DNA of 64,000 nt from Fischerella muscicola PCC 7414 (GTDB lineage Bacteria > Cyanobacteriota > Cyanobacteriia > Cyanobacteriales > Nostocaceae): the NCBI RefSeq assembly GCF_000317205.1, contig NZ_AJLK01000020.1, positions 29,256-93,255 of the forward strand, written 5' to 3'. Position 1 is the first letter of the stretch; each line of letters starts with the position of its first letter. The notes below the pieces were generated by a model. That model had not been told where the DNA came from, did not search any database, and saw only the letters and a program-made list of their open reading frames with translations. A program made the position numbers and the translations under genes. Below are positions 57,569 through 64,000 of the stretch, piece by piece.

Positions 57569-59212
57569 TCAAAGTTGCGCTAAGGTCATCGATAAATCGG
57601 CATTTTTCCAAGCAGCTTGAAAACGCTTTTGTACTGCCTGCGCTGCTTCAGTTTTCCCTTGTGCTTCTAGACTCTGGGCAAGTCCTGCCAACGACCAGCC
57701 ATTTTCTGGAAAGTGCTGCAAGTCTTGTTGGTAGACAATCTCAGCTTCTGCTGGTTTGTTAGCTTGGAGTAAAACTGCTCCCAGAGATTGGCGGACGGGG
57801 TAATGCCAAGGTGGGGGTTCGTCATAATTGAGTTTGTCTTCCAGATTGACAGCTGTTTTGAGGTGAGCGATCGCTTGATTATAATCACCTTGTTTCGCAG
57901 CGAGTTTACCTGTTAAAACTTCAACAGCTATTTTCAGGAGATCGGCTGTAGTGTTAATATCCCAAATTGTCACTTTTGTCAATGCTGGGTTAGTGGCGAT
58001 CGCTTTTAGCTTTTCCAGTTCCTGGGTAGCTTCTTGAAATTGACCTTTGGCAGTAAAGGCTGTTCCCCGCGCATAGTGCCAAACTCCATTTACATACTGC
58101 AAATCTTTGGCTGGGGCTGTTTCTGCTAAAATCTCATCCCACTTACCAAAGCGAGTCATGGTATAAAGCGGTATGGAATAGTAATGTTGTAGTGTTCCAT
58201 ATCCAGGTTCTCGCATTTTCTGTTCATCTGCCATAGCGGCGGTATCATAGGCAGCTTGCATAGCCAGTTTTTCGTTGCCCTCCATTGTGGCGGCAGCCCA
58301 GAGGAAATGATGGTTATGTGGTACGTAGGCTAGAGGATACATACCTTGCTTATGGCATTGGGTAATGTATTCTTTGTCAGCAGCAATAGCTTTTTGATTG
58401 GCGACGACAGCATCGTGATATCGCCCGACACGGATATAAATATGTGACGGCATATGTACGAGGTGTCCAGAACCAGGAACTAAATTAGCCAGGCGATCGG
58501 CTGCTGCGATCCCTAATTCAGGTTTTACAGCTTCCACAGTATGAATATATAAGTGATTAGCCCCAGGATGATTAGGATTACGTTTTAATACTGCTTCCAA
58601 TGTATGCAAAATTTCTTGAGTTTCTGGCTTGGGTTCGCCATTATCTTGCCAGTAATCCCAAGGCATAGTATTCATCACCGCATCAGCAAACAAAGTCGCT
58701 GCATCTAAATCGTCTGGGTAACGTTTCGCTACTTCTCGCATCGCGTTTGCATAAGCGATATTTAGAGATTTACGGTCTTCCACTGGTTTTGCAAAGTAGC
58801 GTTTTGCCAATGCTTGGATATAAGCTTTTTCTTTCTCACTCGCTTGATCACTCAGTTGCAGTGCTTTTTGTAGGGCTTCCCAAGCAGGAGACACAGCCTC
58901 ATCAGTCATAGCAGCATTGATATTTGCACCAAGGACAAAGGCTACTCCCCAGTTACAAATAGCACAGTTTGGATCGAGTTTAGCTGCTTCTTGGAAAGAA
59001 CGTTCAGCCTCAGCATGATTAAAACCATATGTCAGAATTAGACCTTGGTCAAAGTAGCGCTGGGCAAGTTGCGATTGTGTGGAAATTGGATGATGATAGT
59101 TGCCCAGATTATCAAACAGGGGGGCGGTAGCAGAATTCTGTAAATTTACAGCAGGACACCCTGATAAGCCAAGAGTAATGATCAGAGTTAATATAAATAA
59201 GATGCGGTACAT
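57569..59212 (-). CDS. TPR-repeat lipoprotein
   Basis: 547 residues with a lipoprotein signal (RILFILTLIITLGLSGCPAV, lipobox LSGC, Cys19). Tetratricopeptide-like repeats occur at about 45-110 (FDQGLILTYGFNHAEAERSF, DPNCAICNWGVAFVLGANIN) and at the C-terminus (KPAEAEIVYQQDLQHFPENG, WSLAGLAQSLEAQGKTEAA). The middle contains HPGANHLYIHTVEA and HMPSHIYIRVGRYHDAV, His-rich segments I remember from this TPR family. It is probably anchored in the periplasm or outer membrane; function unknown. Confidence 0.88.
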   Translation of the reverse strand: MYRILFILTLIITLGLSGCPAVNLQNSATAPLFDNLGNYHHPISTQSQLAQRYFDQGLILTYGFNHAEAERSFQEAAKLDPNCAICNWGVAFVLGANINAAMTDEAVSPAWEALQKALQLSDQASEKEKAYIQALAKRYFAKPVEDRKSLNIAYANAMREVAKRYPDDLDAATLFADAVMNTMPWDYWQDNGEPKPETQEILHTLEAVLKRNPNHPGANHLYIHTVEAVKPELGIAAADRLANLVPGSGHLVHMPSHIYIRVGRYHDAVVANQKAIAADKEYITQCHKQGMYPLAYVPHNHHFLWAAATMEGNEKLAMQAAYDTAAMADEQKMREPGYGTLQHYYSIPLYTMTRFGKWDEILAETAPAKDLQYVNGVWHYARGTAFTAKGQFQEATQELEKLKAIATNPALTKVTIWDINTTADLLKIAVEVLTGKLAAKQGDYNQAIAHLKTAVNLEDKLNYDEPPPWHYPVRQSLGAVLLQANKPAEAEIVYQQDLQHFPENGWSLAGLAQSLEAQGKTEAAQAVQKRFQAAWKNADLSMTLAQL

Positions 59213-59820
59213 TTTTTCTCCTCTGAGTTAACTGAATACCTTAATAAATAAGATTTTTGTTATTAGGATTTACGAAAAAATTTACCAATATTAATTTGTC
59301 AACAACTACCTTAAAGATAGAAGTCGTTGCTGGTTTTATGTATGAGATTAATATGGTTTAAAGCTGTGACAGATAATTATGTTTTCTGAGATCTTGTACT
59401 AACTGAATCTCCCGCCAAGAAATAAATTTCAAGGGCTTTGAGTCCAAGTCTACTAAAGTAGGCTAAAATCCATGCTAAAAAAATGTTTTTAGTCCTCTTA
59501 AGAGGACTTTTACTATTAGCCATAGGTTAAAAACCTATGGCAGTTTTTGATATGCTGCAAGATTTCAGTTTTAAAAAACGAACACCGATGCACACAGATG
59601 TACACAGATGCACACAGGTAGATTATCCATATGCGTTGATGTTATCTGTAAGTGTTTTTTTCTAAAAAATAAGTACACTGTTTCACACAAGCGCTACATC
59701 AGAGGTTTATTTAGTTTATTTATCTGAGTTAGTTTAGGATTTTACGCAGTGCTGTAGACTTGTTGCATCAATTCTTAAACTACCTTAATCCTTCGTAAAG
59801 GAGAGGAAGATTTGGTTTTA
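59213..59820. repeat. Intergenic region with hairpin repeats
   Basis: An exact palindrome AGTCCTCTTAAGAGGACT (59491-59508) and a hairpin GCCATAGGTT-AAA-AACCTATGGC (59519-59541) form a compact element with further arms upstream (GTCTACTAAAGTAGGC, about 59448-59463). A CACACAGATGTACACAGATG tract follows (about 59592-59618). No gene. Confidence 0.75.
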
Positions 59821-60393
59821 TTAACTCTCTAAATTCTGCCACTCACTTTTGAGGATTCCATAATCAATAATGTCTTCGTATTGCCCCCATTTGAATATAT
59901 GCTGACGGCGACATCCTTCATAAGTCATACCAAGTTTTTGCATAACTCGCCCAGATGCGGGGTTATGTGAAAAATGAGATGCAAAGATGCGGTGCAGCCC
60001 TAGTTTTTCAAAGCCATATCGCAATACTGCTTTGGCGGCTTCTGTACAGTAACCTTGTCCCCAATAGGGTTTGCCAATCCAGTAACCCAATTCTGCGTGG
60101 TTATGTTCTTGGTTAATTCCTAAACCGATCGCACCACACAATTTACCTGTATTATTTAAGGCGATCGCAAAGTTGACATCTTGACCTTCACTGAATGCTG
60201 TTGGATGAGTTTTAATCCACTCTAAGGCCATGCCATCTTCATAAGGATGGGGAATGGTGAGAGTCATTGCAGCAATTTCCCGCGCCCCAGCCAAACGTTG
60301 AACATCGTCTGCATCTGCAACGCAAAATGGTCGCAGAGTCAGTCTTTGGGTTTGCAGAATCGGTTGCTTAACCTGACAAACAGTGTTATCCAT
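59821..60393 (-). CDS. GNAT acetyltransferase, RimJ/RimL type
   Basis: A 190-residue GCN5-related N-acetyltransferase. The start matches the RimJ pattern LQTQRLTLRPFCVADADDVQ, the core is AELGYWIGKPYWGQGYCTEA with the acetyl-CoA motif GQGYCTEA, and the end is FASHFSHNPASGRVMQKLGM followed by YEGCRRQHIFKWGQYEDII. Related enzymes acetylate ribosomal protein N-termini or antibiotics; the target here is unknown. Flanking genes run in the same direction, with a 57-bp gap to the serine hydrolase upstream. Confidence 0.9.
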   Translation of the reverse strand: MDNTVCQVKQPILQTQRLTLRPFCVADADDVQRLAGAREIAAMTLTIPHPYEDGMALEWIKTHPTAFSEGQDVNFAIALNNTGKLCGAIGLGINQEHNHAELGYWIGKPYWGQGYCTEAAKAVLRYGFEKLGLHRIFASHFSHNPASGRVMQKLGMTYEGCRRQHIFKWGQYEDIIDYGILKSEWQNLES

Positions 60394-60450
60394 GCACTTT
60401 ATCTAGGCTTTGTATGGTTAATGTAGCTATGTACTACAAATACATCAGGT

Positions 60451-61965
60451 CTATTTACGATTCCTCATTTGATCAAACACAAGCCGAGAAATATCTGGGA
60501 AAGCATTTTGACTAGCTGCGTAGGCTGGATCTTCTCCAAAAATAGCAATAAGATAACGAGTCTTGCGGTCTTTAGTTGCCACATAGGCGACTTCTTGACG
60601 AGATGCAGTAGTCCAACCTGCTTTGGAAGCAAAAACAATTTGATCTGCATCAGTGGCTAAAGATTCACCCAAAAAATTCTCTACAGGATTAAATTCATCT
60701 GGATTCGGTGGCTGTAGTTTCCATGCCTCAGGACGTAAATCTCTAATTAACAAATCAGCCATTTGTTCGCTATATTCAGGTCCAACAGCTTGACCTGTAA
60801 AAATTTCGTACATCAATCTGGCAGTTTGGTAGGTTGTAATTTTGTTGCGCCTTGGCTGACTAGGATTATCACCACGTAACTGTAAATCAGCGCCTTTGGG
60901 TTCTGTAACTTTTAAGTAAGCAATCGGATAAGTTTTTTGACTAACATTAATATTTTTATATCCAGCTTCTTGAAAGAAATAATTTAACGATTGTCGCTGT
61001 TTTTTCCATGTTTGAAATTGTTCGTCTGTTAATTTATTTTCAAAAGAATTAGTTCCACTAATGACATCAACTATACGACTAGCAGCATCGTTATCTGATT
61101 TCAATATCATTGCATTCAAATCAGAATTTATCGTGTGGTGCAATGGAACTAAACCTTGTTTGATTTTGGCTTCCAGAATAGCCATCCAAAATAGTTTAAC
61201 TACACTGGCAGGATATCTAGGCACATCTTGTTGATAACCAGCAATTGTATCTGTATTTAAATCTATTAATGTAATGGATAAACTTTCTGTTGGTAGTTTT
61301 TTCTCCTTGACATAATCTAATATATTTTTTACGGTGCTACTTAATTCATCACTTTTTTTTAAATTAGGAGGTGTTTTGACATTATATATGAAATCTAAAT
61401 TTGTTTTTGCTAATTGAGAAGATGATTCTAATGGTAAATTAACTGGTTGATTAGATGAATCAGGTTGATTAATAACAGGATTTTGAGTATTAATAATTGG
61501 CGGCTGAGTTGGAAAATTAGGTTGCTGTTGTATAGGCAAATTATTGACTGTTTCAGAATTTTTATTCTTCGCTCTTTGTGCTAAGAATAAGCTCAAGCCA
61601 AACAAACTGACTATTGTTAGTACAACTAAAGCAATGAGTCCGTAAAATTGTAAGTGCGGTAATTTCCTGAAACGAGATTTATTCATATTTGCAGTATATT
61701 TGCTTGGAGGTGGAGTTGTTCGGCGTTTAGCTATAGTTCGTTTGTTTTGGACATGTACCTTTTGTGGAGGTGAAACATCAATAAGACTTGTAGGCAAAAC
61801 AGATTTTTGATTTCCTGCACTATTAAATTCTGCAATCCGCCTTTGTAATTCAATATTTGTTTGTTGTAAATTTCCAATAACTTGGTAAGCACGTTGTAAC
61901 TTGGCTTCAAGTTCGGCGATTTTGCGATCGCGGCTATCTGGTTGTCGTTTGGATTGCTGATCCAC
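60451..61965 (-). CDS. Membrane-anchored class A beta-lactamase-like serine hydrolase
   Basis: 504 residues. An N-terminal coiled coil (about 14-47, KIAELEAKLQRAYQVIGNLQ) lies in the cytoplasm, followed by a TM helix (107-129) and a Pro/Gln linker. The extracellular serine-hydrolase domain has S254-V-V-K257 (YPASVVK), S290-D291-N292 and a K448-A-G motif in place of KTG. These are the class A residues, apart from a less clear Glu166 region. Likely a cell-wall-associated hydrolase or PBP-like protein rather than a resistance enzyme. It is 57 bp after the kinase gene and probably co-transcribed. Confidence 0.85.
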   Translation of the reverse strand: MDQQSKRQPDSRDRKIAELEAKLQRAYQVIGNLQQTNIELQRRIAEFNSAGNQKSVLPTSLIDVSPPQKVHVQNKRTIAKRRTTPPPSKYTANMNKSRFRKLPHLQFYGLIALVVLTIVSLFGLSLFLAQRAKNKNSETVNNLPIQQQPNFPTQPPIINTQNPVINQPDSSNQPVNLPLESSSQLAKTNLDFIYNVKTPPNLKKSDELSSTVKNILDYVKEKKLPTESLSITLIDLNTDTIAGYQQDVPRYPASVVKLFWMAILEAKIKQGLVPLHHTINSDLNAMILKSDNDAASRIVDVISGTNSFENKLTDEQFQTWKKQRQSLNYFFQEAGYKNINVSQKTYPIAYLKVTEPKGADLQLRGDNPSQPRRNKITTYQTARLMYEIFTGQAVGPEYSEQMADLLIRDLRPEAWKLQPPNPDEFNPVENFLGESLATDADQIVFASKAGWTTASRQEVAYVATKDRKTRYLIAIFGEDPAYAASQNAFPDISRLVFDQMRNRK

Positions 61966-62021
61966 AAGCTACACCTTGAATCACTACAAGGCAGAAATTA
62001 TAAGGTATAAACTACAAAAAA

Positions 62022-63785
62022 TTAACTTTTACGCAGAGTTCTAACAGTTTTATAATCTGCGATTTTGACTTGACCGTTTTCGGATTCTAAAGAGTAGCGC
62101 ACCAATAGGGTATCAAAAGAAGTATTGGTTGGATCTGCTTTGCCATCTTTGATTAGCGTCCGTTCTTCTGTAATTTCCACTTCTATAGTTGCTTGATCGC
62201 CACTAGCTTTGAAATTTTTGACTGCATCAAGACTTTGTACTCCATAGTTGTAGTGAGCATTATTTCTCTGCAACCAATCAACAGAACTGAGACATTCTTC
62301 TTCCTTACTGCCATTTGCAAGACATAGATCAGGGTCATCTGTTTTTTTTATATTGTCTCTATAGGCTTTACCTGTGAGTAATTGTTCTCCTATATCTGTT
62401 CTGTAGGGAGGAGCAAATATTTCCCGCTTAGCTGTGATCCAATTCTTCAATACTTCTACAGCTGCTGTTTGGGAAATCGAGGCATTTGTAGGTGTTAAAA
62501 CAATCGGAGTAGTTTCAGGAGATGAAGTTATGATCGGTGTGGGTGAATCAGAAATAACATTACGTCCTGGAGTAGAAATTGATATTGGTTGGGAATTTAT
62601 CGAAGGGGTGACAGAAGGTGAGGTAGATGTTATTGGTGAAGGACTAATTCTTGTCACAGACTGATTTTGTTCAGAAGAATTATTTCTAAAAATCTCCATC
62701 ATCCACCAACCACCGACGATAAATACGCCGATGACACTGCCTAAGATTACAGCTTGCTGCCAAGTACCTAAACCGTTTTGGTTTTGGGATGTAGTCGGTT
62801 GGGGGTAAGACACTTGCTGTTGGTTGTTAATTGTTGGTTGTTGGTTGTTGGTGGGTGGTTGGTGGTTGATTGTTGGCGGTTGCTGTACATATTGCCCTGG
62901 TGCTGGTACGGTATGTACTGAATTCTGGAAAACTGGTACTGTAGGTGCTACTGGTGTTGATCCACTTTGCAAAGCTGCCAGCATATCTCTAGCATTGAGA
63001 TAGCGATCGCGTGGTGATTGTTGAATAGCTTTATCCAACACCATTGTGAAACTAGGACTGACATTCAAAGCATGAGGTCGCCATAGAATCTCACCCGTAG
63101 CAGGATCAGTTGCCAATTGTTGGGGAATCTTACCTGTAAGCAAATAAATTGCTGTTAACCCCAAACTATAAATATCGCTAGCAAACACAGGTCGTCCAGC
63201 AGTTTGTTCCATTGGCATATATCCTGGTGTCCCAATCACAATTGATCGGCTGGAGTTCCCAGAAGGAGTTACCACCGTACCCATTGTTTCTTTGACTGCG
63301 CCAAAGTCGATCAAAACTGGTTTGCTATCAAAACTACGAATCAGAATATTGTCCGGTTTAATATCCCGATGTACCATGCGCTTGCTATGGACATAATTGA
63401 GAATTGGCAAAATATTAATCAAAATATCTTTTACCGAAGTTTCACTCATTAACCCTTGTTGTTGCACTATTTGGGTTAAGGTGTGACCCTCAATATATTC
63501 TTGAACTAAATAAAACTGTCCATTTTCAATAAAGTAGGCATACAACTTAGGAATTTGATTGCTTCCATCACCCAATTCTTCTAGAATCGCCGCTTCTCGT
63601 TGAAACCGATCTTGCACCAGTTGGTAAACCTGCGGATTATCAACCACAGGTTTGAGTTGTTTAATCACACAACGACGACCAGAAGGCATCTGAGTATCTT
63701 CTGCTAAAAAAGTTTCTCCAAATCCACCACCACCAAGCACGCCCAAAAGCTTGTAGCGATTGTTTAACAGCGTCGGTGTGTTCAT
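62022..63785 (-). CDS. Ser/Thr protein kinase with ARC6-like IMS domain
   Basis: 587 residues. The N-terminal kinase domain (about 10-270) is complete: LGGGGFGETFLAED, VIK (Lys42), HRD (139-141) in MVHRDIKPDN and DFG (160-162) in VLIDFGAVKE. A linker of Asn/Gln/Thr/Pro repeats (about 303-330) is encoded by the same TTGGTTG heptamers found between genes. One TM helix follows (VILGSVIGVFIVGGWW), then a Ser/Thr/Pro-rich stalk and a C-terminal IMS-type domain (AVEVLKNWITAKREIFAPPY, ending DYKTVRTLRKS). The kinase is cytosolic with an outside sensor-like part. The target is unknown; the serine hydrolase next door is a candidate. Confidence 0.93.
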   Translation of the reverse strand: MNTPTLLNNRYKLLGVLGGGGFGETFLAEDTQMPSGRRCVIKQLKPVVDNPQVYQLVQDRFQREAAILEELGDGSNQIPKLYAYFIENGQFYLVQEYIEGHTLTQIVQQQGLMSETSVKDILINILPILNYVHSKRMVHRDIKPDNILIRSFDSKPVLIDFGAVKETMGTVVTPSGNSSRSIVIGTPGYMPMEQTAGRPVFASDIYSLGLTAIYLLTGKIPQQLATDPATGEILWRPHALNVSPSFTMVLDKAIQQSPRDRYLNARDMLAALQSGSTPVAPTVPVFQNSVHTVPAPGQYVQQPPTINHQPPTNNQQPTINNQQQVSYPQPTTSQNQNGLGTWQQAVILGSVIGVFIVGGWWMMEIFRNNSSEQNQSVTRISPSPITSTSPSVTPSINSQPISISTPGRNVISDSPTPIITSSPETTPIVLTPTNASISQTAAVEVLKNWITAKREIFAPPYRTDIGEQLLTGKAYRDNIKKTDDPDLCLANGSKEEECLSSVDWLQRNNAHYNYGVQSLDAVKNFKASGDQATIEVEITEERTLIKDGKADPTNTSFDTLLVRYSLESENGQVKIADYKTVRTLRKS

Positions 63786-64000
63786 ACTTTTTCCTACATA
63801 GTATTTATTTCAACATAGATACAGTTATTTCTCGAAAAATTCCAGAAAAATCAGTAATCAACTCACCTAAAGCCAAACCTAACAACTAACAACAATTAAC
63901 AATCAACCACCAACGGAAAATCTATCTGTGTCTATCGGTGTGCATCAGTGTGCATCGGTGTTCGATTTTTTACAGCCATTTTCATTTAAATAGAACACAA
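63786..64000. repeat. Right-end intergenic DNA with CATCGGTGTGCATC repeats
   Basis: ATCAACCACCAACGG heptamer remnants (about 63886-63917) are followed by TATCTGTGTCTATCGGTGTG and CATCAGTGTGCATCGGTG units. No gene is visible up to the window end. Confidence 0.7.

Overview
The window looks like chromosomal DNA of a filamentous, probably heterocyst-forming cyanobacterium (order Nostocales). The evidence is the frequent HIP1 octamer (GCGATCGC), the large arrays of short tandem repeats (TTGTTGGTTG-like and TTGGTCA-like) typical of this group, a single-chain GOGAT of 1572 residues, a sucrose synthase, cyanobacterial ribosomal gene order, and several cyanobacteria-restricted families (DUF1815, IMS-domain Ser/Thr kinase, the DUF3536-type GH57 protein). 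I cannot name a species from sequence alone. I see no rRNA, tRNA, CRISPR array, prophage or intact transposase.

Layout. 1-6.9 kb (minus strand): the str operon rpsL, rpsG, fusA, tuf, rpsJ, followed by a LON-substrate-binding-domain gene. An 803-bp spacer splits rpsL from rpsG. 7-10.7 kb: an IscA/HesB-type protein, a cupin and a secreted phosphodiester glycosidase. 11.4-16.2 kb: the GOGAT gene. 16.5-26.8 kb: a minus-strand run of a polysaccharide deacetylase and five multi-membrane-span glycosyltransferase-like (GT-C type) genes. These are arranged as PIG-V-like A, GT39 (frameshifted), DUF2079 A, DUF2079 B, PIG-V-like B. 27-36.7 kb: dxr, a small membrane protein, a thioesterase, a TPR-CHAT protein, DUF1815, sdhA and an SDR protein. 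36.8-45.8 kb: sbcC, a ureidoglycolate lyase family protein, sodB, purM, a PHP-domain protein and a broken effector-associated-domain gene. 46-54.5 kb: a GH57-like protein, a Ca2+/H+ antiporter, a peptidoglycan-binding protein and sucrose synthase. 55-64 kb: a 37-residue membrane peptide, two tandem candidate small RNAs, purH, a TPR lipoprotein, a GNAT acetyltransferase, a membrane-anchored class A beta-lactamase-like serine hydrolase and an IMS-domain Ser/Thr kinase.

Most genes are housekeeping. The unusual content lies between and inside them. There is a rich collection of small repeats: a 120-bp TA-flanked MITE, roughly 30-bp near-perfect palindromes in eight places, and GTAGACGC/GGCTTCAAGG elements. 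Heptamer arrays abut start or stop codons, and three protein genes carry the same repeat types in frame inside linkers. Two genes are broken at A6 homopolymers in a way that one extra A would repair. The best candidate for something undescribed is a tandem pair of about 74-nt hairpin RNAs downstream of purH (55.6-55.85 kb), next to a small single-span peptide gene with its own TATAAT and terminator.
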